8,140 nucleotides of DNA, from contig JAGBTR010000039.1 of NCBI GenBank assembly GCA_017631215.1, positions 1-8,140 on the forward strand. Direction: 5' to 3'. The notes under the pieces are model-generated. The model was not told where the DNA came from and did no database searches. It saw only the letters and a list, made by a program, of their open reading frames with translations. Shown piece after piece: positions 1 through 7,400 of the stretch. How positions within the stretch are numbered: position 1 is the stretch's first letter; every line of letters starts with the position of its first letter. The position numbers were made by a program, and so were the translations under genes. The DNA is from Clostridia bacterium. GTDB lineage: Bacteria; Bacillota; Clostridia; Oscillospirales; CAG-272.

Positions 1-3000
1 GGATATGAGAACGGCCCGTATCTGATCAAAACGGTCTATGCCACCGAGCAGACCGTCATCGCGGACATCATCGTCACGCCCGAGGCGTACGGCGTTGATC
101 CTACGGGCGAAAATGATAGCACCAAGGGCATCCAGAAGGCGCTGGACGATTGCCGCACGATGGGCGGCGGTACGGTCTTTTTGCCCGTCGGTCAGTATCT
201 GGTGACAGATACGCTGTCGCTCGCCGAGGGTGTGCTTCTGCAGGGTGACTGGCAGGATCCCGACCTGACCGACACGCCCGCATACGGCACGGTCATTTTG
301 GCTAAGCTGCCCGCGCTGAAGGGCGAGGAGGTCTTTGATCCCACCGCCAAGCCGCTCTTCCTCTTGCGTAGCGAGAACGCCTCCAACAACGGCCTTGTCG
401 GTCTGACCGTCTTCTATCCCGACCAGGATATTACCAATGTCAAGCCCTACGGCTATACCGTCTACGCACCCAATCCGGGTATGACGGTCTTGAAGGATCT
501 GACCTTTCTCAACTCCTACCAGGGTATTGGTGTATGCCTTGGCGCCGGCTATCACGAGCTGCTCCAGATTCAGGGCGTCCATATGACGGCACTGGCCACG
601 GGCTACCAGGTCAAGCAGTCGAACGAGGTCGGCTATACCTATGATCTGAACGTCTCTCCCTCGTATTGGATCGAGGCGGCGGCCCCCTATCGCTGTGCCG
701 ATGCCAACGCATTGCGTGCCTTCTGCCGCGAGTATACGACGGCAATGAAATTCGGCTCGCTCGATCTGAACCAGTACACGGGCATTCGCATCGATGGCTG
801 CTACACCGCGATGCTGATCGATACGGGCTTCTGGGGCGTTCTTTATGACGTCGAGATCACCGACAGCGTCTACGGTATCGTCGCAAGAGCGCTGACGGGC
901 GCCAGCGGCGTGGGCATCGCGCACGCGAGCATCGAGGCGGACGAGTATGCCGTTGCCAACTACGCCGTAAGCGGTAAGCCCATCAAGCTGACCGACGTCA
1001 AGCTGACGGGCAATGGCGGTATCCATACCGTCGACGGAGCCTTTACTATGGTCGATAACACCGCCGATCTGAGTCAATACGAGGCGGCGTATGCTACCTA
1101 TCAGAAGCCGAGCGAGCATCTCTACGTCGCAGACGTTGCGGGTGTTGTGGGCAAGCGTGAGGATGCGACCCCCGCCATCCAGGACGCACTGGATGCCGCC
1201 GAGAAGACGGGCGGTATCGTCTACGTGCCGCGCGGCGTTTACAATCTTTACACACCGTTGGTCGTTCCTGCGGGCGTTGAGCTTCGCGGTGCAATGGCTA
1301 TGCCCGCACGCGACAGAGCCTATGAGTCGGGCATCATTCCCGGCACGGTCTTTCTGTCCTACGTGACAGAAAACGCGCTCATCACGCTGTCCGAGGCGGC
1401 AGGTGTTCAGGGTGTCCGTATCTACACCTTGTCGTATGATGCAGGTACGGCGATCGATCTTCTGAAGACCAACGATCCCAAGGTGGCGGAATGCGTGGCG
1501 GTGCGCGGCATCGGCGCGGGAGTCTATGCTGTGAACGTGGTCATCTCGGGCGGCTTTATCGGTATCGATTTCACCGATTGCGACAACCACCTCGTCAAGG
1601 ATGCCTATGGCTGTGCCTTCCTCAACTTCGTTCGTGCCGGCGGTAAGAACGGCAACATCAATTCCGTGCTTTGCAATATGACCTTCACGATGCGTCAGCC
1701 GTTCATGCTGCGCGGTCTTGTCGATGCAGACCTGTGCAATGAGGGGGCGTGGGCCGTCTACAGCGTAGAGGGCAACGCGACCGCCAAGGCAACGGTGCGC
1801 GATGAGCTTCTGCGTCAGTATTGCGATACCGTTTACCTTGTCAATGCCGAGAACGAGAAGCTCAACAACGTCTTTATGTACGGCGGTCGCGCCATCGTTG
1901 TGGCGGACAGCTCGACGGTGACGGGTATCAACGTAACGACCGACTGGCAGGGAATCTATCCTATGTTCGTGCTGAAGAACGAGAGTGATGGCGTCTTCTT
2001 TAACGCCGTCCGCACGTCGGGCTCGTCGCACGAGCTGGACAAGACCTCGTCTCTTTCGGTCTACAACCGACTCTTTAACATTTACCATAATGAGCCGACC
2101 TATCACAGCGCCTCGGGCTACGAGGAGACGAGAGGCGGCGAGCTCCTTGAAGAGCTGACGCTCCTGAATTGTGATAGCGTCAGCGGCACGCAAGGCGTCG
2201 TTCTCAATACCGATGCCACCTATATCAAGCAGGGCAAGGGCTCTCTCAAGCATGACGGCAAGGTGCCGACGCAGTGGCTGACGGCCACCTTTGATCCCGT
2301 GGACACGGCAGAGCTTGGCGACGAGCAGCTGTACCTGCATATGTGGATGTGGGTCGACGATCCCCACGGCCTGCAGTGGAGCGGTCAGATCGAGCTCAAG
2401 ACGGCTACGGGTACTTACTGGAACTGGGGAACCACCCAGAACCTCACCCAAGAGGGCTGGAACGAGATTCTGCTCCCCATCCCGCGCCGCGGCGAGACCG
2501 CACCCGTCTTTACGGGGCTGTCGATCAAGGTCGACCACAGCCCGCTTAACCACTATCCCAACGTTTACCTCGACGATATCTCGGTCTGCACCGTCCTGCC
2601 GTACAGCGAATCGATGATGCAAGAGGCAAACGGAGCCAAGAGCTATGTCGAAAGGGATCCCTCCTACACCGAGGATGCCAAGCGTGTGATGATCAACAAC
2701 TGCGATACGCTGGACGGGCTGTCTGAGGCGGCGCAGGCCATCACGACCCTTAACCGCGATCCCGCCTTTATCAAGGAGGGCAAGGGCTCGCTCAAGGTCA
2801 GCGTCAGACCCCAGCTGCTCTATGAGCAGAGCATTCCCGCCACCGACATCGGTGATATGGAGCACGTCGGCTACCTGCACATGTGGGTCTACGTCGAAAA
2901 CGCCAGCCTCTTCAGCTCGTCGGGTCAGATCGAGCTGACCTCGAGCGGCATCTTCGATCTCGGTGAAAAGGGCTGGAATATCGCCACCATCAAGCAGAAC

Positions 3001-4224
3001 GGCTGGAACGAGCTGTATCTGCCGCTCAAGGATGCCACTTCCAAGGGTACGCCCGCCTTCAACGGCTCGGCGGTCAACTACCTCCGTATGTACGTCAACG
3101 TCCCCTCGGCGGCAACCATCTATATCGATGATATCTACGTCTGTAATATCCCCGGAGCCACCTACGACGAGAGCAACACCATAGAGGCCGGCAATGCTGC
3201 ACAGCTCGCGGAGGGTCTGCCGATGCTGCACAACTGTGACACCGAGATCGGTATCACAAAGGCAACGCTCAACGAGGACCCTGCCTATGTCAAAACGGGA
3301 AGCGGCTCGCTCCGTGCCCCCGACGTCGGCTCGGATAAGCTGGTCTTCGGCTTGCCCGAGGCGCAGGATATCTCGGCGTATATGGACGGCTATCTGCACG
3401 TATCGGTCTACGTCGAGGATGCCTCGAGACTGAGCTGGGGTCAGTTTGAACTGACCTCGAGCGGCACGTGCGATAAGGATGAGATCGGCTGGCTCGTCCC
3501 CAACTACGTCAAGCAGGACGGCTGGAACGAGGTGTATCTGCCCATGGAGAAGGCGTCCAAGCTGGGCGCGTTCGACCCCAAGAGCTGTAACTTCATGCGT
3601 GTCTACGTCCTCTGGGATGACGGCGGTAATTCGCCGCTGATGTACTTTGACGATATCCGTCTGGTCGCCAAGGAGGACTACACCGAGGGCGATGCCCCCG
3701 CACCGAGCGATCCGACCCCTGCCGATCCCAAGCCGCAGGAGCCCGAGGAGCCTGTGTATATCGCTCCGCTCATCATCCTGGACGGTGAGTCGATCGTCGA
3801 CGGTCTTGAAAAGGTAACGCTCGACCATAGCCTCGTCAAGGAGGGAAGCGGCTCGCTCCGCGCTCCCGATCAGGGGCAGGATAAGCTGCTCTACATCATC
3901 CCCGAGCCGCTGGATGCTACCGACTATATGAACGGTTACCTCCACATCTCGGTCTACGTTGAGGATGCCTCGCTGCTCAGCTGGGGTCAGATCGAGCTGA
4001 CCAGCTCGGGCAAGTATGACGAGCAGGAGCTTGGCTGGCTCGTCCCCAACTACATCAAAGAGGACGGCTGGAACGATCTCTACCTGCCCATCTCCAAGGC
4101 GTCGAGAGGCGGTGAGTTCGATCCCAAGAATTGCAACTATCTGCGCATCTACGTGATCTGTGACAGCGGTACCTACCCGCCGATGTATTTCGACGATATC
4201 TACCTTACCGCAACCAAGCCGTAA
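1..4224 (+). CDS. Secreted-type tandem pectate-lyase-superfamily beta-helix protein with four C-terminal CBM-like modules (5' partial)
   Basis: The frame is open from the first base to a TAA at 4222-4224, giving 1407 residues. The real start and any signal peptide lie upstream; the ATG at 160 is internal, because clear domain sequence (AYGVDPTGENDSTKGIQKAL, from about residue 29) precedes it. Residues 28 to about 365 look like a Pect_lyase_3-type right-handed beta-helix, with the hallmark GGGTVFLPVGQYLV at 55-68. A second such unit begins near residue 375, with GGIVYVPRGVYNL at 404-416 and GVELRG at 425-430, and runs to about 700. Residues 721-1407 are four beta-sandwich-like repeats. In known families, paired beta-helices occur in GH55 glucanases and single ones in pectinases and GH28-related proteins, so an extracellular polysaccharide-acting role is inferred. 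I could not identify catalytic residues or a substrate. No dockerin, SLH or sortase motif is seen at the C-terminus. Confidence 0.85.
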   Translation, partial: GYENGPYLIKTVYATEQTVIADIIVTPEAYGVDPTGENDSTKGIQKALDDCRTMGGGTVFLPVGQYLVTDTLSLAEGVLLQGDWQDPDLTDTPAYGTVILAKLPALKGEEVFDPTAKPLFLLRSENASNNGLVGLTVFYPDQDITNVKPYGYTVYAPNPGMTVLKDLTFLNSYQGIGVCLGAGYHELLQIQGVHMTALATGYQVKQSNEVGYTYDLNVSPSYWIEAAAPYRCADANALRAFCREYTTAMKFGSLDLNQYTGIRIDGCYTAMLIDTGFWGVLYDVEITDSVYGIVARALTGASGVGIAHASIEADEYAVANYAVSGKPIKLTDVKLTGNGGIHTVDGAFTMVDNTADLSQYEAAYATYQKPSEHLYVADVAGVVGKREDATPAIQDALDAAEKTGGIVYVPRGVYNLYTPLVVPAGVELRGAMAMPARDRAYESGIIPGTVFLSYVTENALITLSEAAGVQGVRIYTLSYDAGTAIDLLKTNDPKVAECVAVRGIGAGVYAVNVVISGGFIGIDFTDCDNHLVKDAYGCAFLNFVRAGGKNGNINSVLCNMTFTMRQPFMLRGLVDADLCNEGAWAVYSVEGNATAKATVRDELLRQYCDTVYLVNAENEKLNNVFMYGGRAIVVADSSTVTGINVTTDWQGIYPMFVLKNESDGVFFNAVRTSGSSHELDKTSSLSVYNRLFNIYHNEPTYHSASGYEETRGGELLEELTLLNCDSVSGTQGVVLNTDATYIKQGKGSLKHDGKVPTQWLTATFDPVDTAELGDEQLYLHMWMWVDDPHGLQWSGQIELKTATGTYWNWGTTQNLTQEGWNEILLPIPRRGETAPVFTGLSIKVDHSPLNHYPNVYLDDISVCTVLPYSESMMQEANGAKSYVERDPSYTEDAKRVMINNCDTLDGLSEAAQAITTLNRDPAFIKEGKGSLKVSVRPQLLYEQSIPATDIGDMEHVGYLHMWVYVENASLFSSSGQIELTSSGIFDLGEKGWNIATIKQNGWNELYLPLKDATSKGTPAFNGSAVNYLRMYVNVPSAATIYIDDIYVCNIPGATYDESNTIEAGNAAQLAEGLPMLHNCDTEIGITKATLNEDPAYVKTGSGSLRAPDVGSDKLVFGLPEAQDISAYMDGYLHVSVYVEDASRLSWGQFELTSSGTCDKDEIGWLVPNYVKQDGWNEVYLPMEKASKLGAFDPKSCNFMRVYVLWDDGGNSPLMYFDDIRLVAKEDYTEGDAPAPSDPTPADPKPQEPEEPVYIAPLIILDGESIVDGLEKVTLDHSLVKEGSGSLRAPDQGQDKLLYIIPEPLDATDYMNGYLHISVYVEDASLLSWGQIELTSSGKYDEQELGWLVPNYIKEDGWNDLYLPISKASRGGEFDPKNCNYLRIYVICDSGTYPPMYFDDIYLTATKP
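82..1095 (+). other. First right-handed beta-helix unit (Pect_lyase_3-like) of the upstream protein
   Basis: The N-terminal cap has the usual order for this superfamily: a YGVDPTG turn, a D-S-T then IQKAL helix, then GGGTVFLPVGQYLV (residues 55-68) and a GVLLQGDW strand. After it come short irregular coils rich in Gly, Asn and aliphatic residues, such as GIRIDGCYTAMLIDTGFWG near residues 261-279, in keeping with beta-helix rungs. Boundaries are approximate. No GH28-type catalytic motif set is visible. Confidence 0.7.
1123..2100 (+). other. Second right-handed beta-helix unit (Pect_lyase_3-like) of the upstream protein
   Basis: A second N-cap appears at residue 375, with the order D-A-T, IQDALDAA, GGIVYVPRGVYNL, LVVPAGVELRG. 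This repeats the cap of the first unit with different sequence. Later rungs include VYAVNVVISGGFIGIDFTDC (about residues 510-529) and INSVLCNMTF. The unit gives way to a linker before the first beta-sandwich module at 2161. Two beta-helices in one chain recall the GH55 architecture, but that comparison rests on layout alone. Confidence 0.65.
3297..3972 (+). repeat. Exact short DNA repeats with a 546-bp period
   Basis: Several blocks in module copy 3 recur without mismatch in copy 4, always 546 bp later. They include 3297-3314 with 3843-3860 (18 bp), 3403-3413 with 3949-3959, 3415-3426 with 3961-3972, 3433-3444 with 3979-3990, and 3487-3507 with 4033-4053 (21 bp). The constant offset of 182 codons shows one duplication event or gene conversion rather than chance convergence. 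The unit includes the proline-rich linker. Confidence 0.85.
3691..3756 (+). other. Pro/Glu/Asp-rich interdomain linker
   Basis: Residues 1231-1252 (starting DAPAPSDPTPADPKPQEPEE) form a low-complexity acidic proline-rich stretch between module copies 3 and 4. Linkers of this kind commonly give flexible spacing between domains of secreted glycan-active enzymes. It is the only such linker in the repeat region of this protein. Confidence 0.85.
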
Positions 4225-4235
4225 AACCGTTTGCG

Positions 4236-4268
4236 AAAGCCCCCGACACGCGTTGTCGGGGGCTTTTT
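4236..4268 (+). terminator. Rho-independent terminator of the upstream gene
   Basis: The arms AAAGCCCCCGACA (4236-4248) and TGTCGGGGGCTTT (4254-4266) are perfect complements over 13 bp, with a 5-base loop. The T run spans 4264-4268, its first three bases being shared with the stem. It starts 11 bases after the TAA of the upstream gene. The opposite direction has only a three-base T run, so it should act mainly on + strand transcripts. Confidence 0.95.
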
Positions 4269-4313
4269 ATAAATATAACTATATAATACGGATGAAGAAA
4301 TTTGAAAAATATA

Positions 4314-4342
4314 TTGACAACAGACTTTGCGTATGATAGAAT
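4314..4342 (+). promoter_or_regulatory. Sigma-A/sigma-70 type promoter with extended -10
   Basis: TTGACA (4314-4319) is a perfect -35 box. After a 17-base spacer comes TAGAAT (4337-4342), one mismatch from the -10 consensus, with TG at 4334-4335 giving a TGATAGAAT extended -10. Transcription should begin near 4349, for a leader of about 48 bases before the ATG at 4397. Another TATAAT at 4282-4287 has no matching -35 box. Confidence 0.85.
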
Positions 4343-4356
4343 CATAATGTATTCTT

Positions 4357-4371
4357 GTTTCAACGTGAAAC
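4357..4371 (+). promoter_or_regulatory. Inverted repeat in the predicted 5' leader (possible operator or small hairpin)
   Basis: GTTTCA (4357-4362) and TGAAAC (4366-4371) are perfect inverted repeats around ACG; a flanking A-T pair and a G-T wobble could extend the RNA stem. The element lies about 9 to 23 bases downstream of the predicted transcription start and ends 11 bases before the ribosome binding site. This suits a repressor operator or a leader hairpin. No specific regulator can be named. Confidence 0.5.
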
Positions 4372-4382
4372 GACAATTTTTT

Positions 4383-4389
4383 AGGAGGG
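4383..4389 (+). promoter_or_regulatory. Strong ribosome binding site AGGAGGG
   Basis: AGGAGGG matches the anti-Shine-Dalgarno sequence very well and stands 7 bases before the ATG at 4397. A second ATG follows directly at 4400, at slightly longer spacing. The first is preferred, but starting at the second would remove only one Met. Confidence 0.9.
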
Positions 4390-4396
4390 TTTTCTT

Positions 4397-4471
4397 ATGA
4401 TGAAGAAAACGTTAGCGCTCATCTTGGCTGCAATGATGATCTTCTCCTCGCTTGTGTTCACCACGGCGGCT
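4397..4471 (+). other. Sec signal peptide of the downstream protein
   Basis: There is a short basic n-region (MMKK), an uninterrupted hydrophobic stretch of about 17 residues, and small residues T-T-A-A before an acidic mature start (EES). Cleavage probably follows Ala24 or Ala25. No lipobox cysteine is present, so the mature protein should be released or held by something outside this window. Confidence 0.88.
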
Positions 4472-7400
4472 GAAGAATCGGCATTGACTGAGGATGAAGT
4501 CAAGATCATCCCCGTCTCGGACGGCACGGAAAAGGACGGCGCCAAATGGTACGGAAACGTCAACTGTGCGCCTGTCGGGAACCTGCTCGCTGCGGATGGC
4601 ACGGTCACCGCAAGCTTTACGGGCATTCCCGCGAAGCAGAGCCCCGGCCAGGCGTTGGAGGTCGTGTACTCGACGCCTCAAAGACTCGATATCTCGGGTA
4701 TGAAGACGCTCGCGTTCGACCTGTATCTGGAGAACGCGGCGGCTGTCGTCAACGCATCCTACAATTTCGAGCTGCGCTCGAACGGATCCACGGGTGACAA
4801 CTATGAGATCACTGTGGACAAGACCTTGACGGAGATGTGCGGCGGACTGCTTGTCGATGGCTGGAATCACGTGGAGTTCCCGCTCTCCTTGTTCTCCAAC
4901 GCTCAAGGCAACAACGCCTTTGACCGTACGCAGTGGAGCTGGTTCCGTATGTTCCACAGTGGCTCGTGGGACGGTACCAACAAGGTGACCAACTACAACT
5001 CGTCCAACATCATTGGCTCCGAGGGCAAGACGACGGTCGTCAAGATCGACAACGTCTACTTCACGAGCGCAGAGGCGCAGGCGCCCTACAACGCGCAGAG
5101 CAGCGAGGTAGTGGTGAACAGTGGCGTCAATGCGGGCAACTATGCCGGCGGATCTGCCAGCGACTCCAAGAGCGCCGGTAATATCAATTATTTTTCCAAG
5201 AAGCTTAACACGCCGGTGGATCTCAATCAGTATTCCACGCTCAACTTCGACGTGTATCTCTCTCACGTGGATGCTGCATCGCGCAGCTTCAATCTGGAGC
5301 TGACCTCGTCCGGCGAACCGGACAACCAAGAGGATGGCATCAACGCCACGATCGCTACGTGGGCGGAGATTGCCGGCGTTGAGCTGGTCAAGGGCTGGAA
5401 CCGCATCGAGCTTCCTCTGGGTGCTCGCGTCCATACGGCCGGTCAGCTGACGGAGACGGAATTCAACTTCCTCCGTATCTTCAATAGCACGTGGACGGCA
5501 GGTACCGAGGTCGATGGCGTCTGGAAGCCCACCTATGAGGACGGTGCTACGCGTACCATCGTATTCGCCCGCGCTACGCTGGGCGGCAAGAGAAGCGAGA
5601 TGGATGAGATCCAGATTCTGGACAGCACCGTCCCGTCCTCCGGCTGGGGTGGCGGTAGCAGTATCTCGGGCTCGATGACGGACGTCCTCAATGCGGACGG
5701 TGTACTGGTCGCAGGCGGCGTTGAGACCGACGGCTTGCCTGAGTGGGTATGGTACAATGAACAGAGCGCGGCGAAAAAGATCAAGTATCAGGACGCGCTT
5801 GCTACCTTCACGCTGACACACGATAAGCCTATGGCTACCGATCTGTACGGTATCGAGTTCGATATCTGGGTATCCGATGCCGCTTTTGGTGAGAGCAGTG
5901 TCTGCTTTGAGCTGAGCTCGGCGGGCAAGTGCGACTGGGAGGAGATCTCGCTCACGTCGTCTCTGAACACCGTTCTCGGCACGACGCTGGAGGCAGGCAA
6001 GTGGCAGACGGTCATCATTCCCATCTCGCGTCTGACTACAAAGAGCAATGCTGAAACACGCGGCACGTTCGATCCTGCGGAGTTCGATTATATGCGTCTT
6101 TGGTTCAATGATCAGAAGGATTCTTGGACGGAGCAGGTAGCGCAGGAAAATGAGCTCGTGGATGTGACGAGGAAAGGTCGGATCTTCGCTAATGGTCTGG
6201 TGGTCGCTTTGCGCGACATCAAGGCGCTCAACCATCCCATGGCAGACTCGGTTTGGAACGAGCGCGGCGATCTGGTGATCGATATGGAGTCGGGTCTGGC
6301 ATTGCCCAAAGCTGGTACGATCACCTCTGCTACGATCACACTTCCCAGAGACGGTAATCGCTTCAACAAAGCGGTAAAATTGATCGACGTAGCGGCGGGG
6401 GGGACCCTCGTTGCGGCCAGCTCGGCTGCGGTCAATAGCATGAACCACCCCCTCACCGAGTCATATGATATCTCCCAAAAGGACTATATCGGCTTCGATC
6501 TGTATCTGGAGAACGTTGCCGATTGGGGCTCCAAGGTCAAGTTCCTGTTCGGTCTGTCCTCGTACGGCGATTGCGACCACGAGCAGATCCACGTCAGTGG
6601 CTTTACCATTCCTCAGATGTTTGGCGACTACGTCGTCAATGCTGACGGCACCAAGGGCACTCTGAAGGACGGCTGGAACCGCATCGAGATGCCCATCTAC
6701 ACGCTGTTCCCTGGCTCGATTGCTCAGGCAAGTGAGCAATATGAGGCGGACGGTACGACGTATCGCGACAATTCGTTCGACCCGACTCGCTTTAATTACT
6801 TCCGCGCCTACACGCAGGGCGGCACCGTAACGACGGCCACCTCCAAGGTATTCGCTGCGCTCGATAACCTCACCTTCTTTGACGGTGGCAATATCGGCAC
6901 GAACGACCAGGTCTACGATTTCGGCTTCGGCGAAAAGTACGGCACGATCTGGAGCGGCAGTGCGGCTGTTGGTTCCGGAAACCGCCAGCAGTTCGTTATG
7001 AACCATTCGATGGATTCCTCCGATAAGGATACGCTGCTGATGGACGTCCGCCTCTCCGACGCGGATGCTTATACCGGCTCCTTCTACCTTGAGATCGGCA
7101 ACAACTGGAAGTGTGACGATAAGGAGTATTCCTGGAACTTCACCATGGCGGGCAAGGGCGTGACGCAGGACAATGTCTGGACGACGATCGCCTTCGAGCT
7201 GCCCTCGAACTGGGCAACCCAGACCGCTATCGATCCTACCGACATTGTCCGCTTTGAGATCTACTGCGCTGAAACACTGCCTGCCGGCTACAAGGTCGAT
7301 GTGGACAACGTCCGCTTCGTTGACTCTGATGGAAAGTACGGCCCCGCCATCACGAGCGCACAGCCTGAGCTGAAGGAGAGCATCGATCTGACGATCGAGG

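Larger units (their letters stand above)
2161..4221 (+). repeat. Four tandem CBM-like beta-sandwich modules in the upstream protein
   Basis: The copies lie at 2161-2589, 2689-3150, 3223-3672 and 3766-4221 (residues 721-863, 897-1050, 1075-1224, 1256-1407). Each shows the same order of elements: an opening LLNCD/INNCD/LHNCD (changed to ILDGE in copy 4), a G-K/S-GSL strand, YLHMWVYVE-like or YLHVSVYVE-like strand, GQIELTSSG, GWNE-LYLP, a strand with R-YV, and a closing YFDDI or YIDDI. GSL near the start and a final D-D-I strand are typical of jelly-roll carbohydrate-binding modules, so sugar binding is inferred. I cannot assign a numbered CBM family. Copies 3 and 4 are about two-thirds identical when aligned by eye; copies 1 and 2 are more diverged. 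Confidence 0.8.

Noticed and set aside
1..2100. GH28 polygalacturonase catalytic domain
   Set aside because: The fold pattern is similar, but the usual N-T-D, D-D, G-H-G and R-I-K motif set was not found in either unit.
160..4224. Start of the upstream gene at ATG 160
   Set aside because: The frame is open back to base 1, and the N-cap of the first beta-helix starts before this ATG, so the true start is outside the window.
4282..4287. TATAAT as an alternative -10 box
   Set aside because: No -35-like sequence lies about 17 bases upstream, where the terminator stem sits, whereas TTGACA with TGATAGAAT at 4314-4342 has ideal spacing.
4357..4371. Functional chromosomal parS site
   Set aside because: The element has one extra central base and lacks the full 16-base palindrome, so ParB binding is doubtful. 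It is kept only as an unexplained inverted repeat.
4412..6448. Antisense open frame of 678 residues
   Set aside because: It lies codon-on-codon opposite the downstream gene, which has a signal peptide, promoter, ribosome binding site and recognisable repeats. It is open only because the sense gene avoids TTA, CTA and TCA; the translation is Arg-rich with no domain pattern.
2161..7330. CRISPR array or mobile element repeats
   Set aside because: The repeats are long, in-frame and conserved at protein level, with no short direct repeats and unique spacers, no transposase and no terminal inverted repeats.
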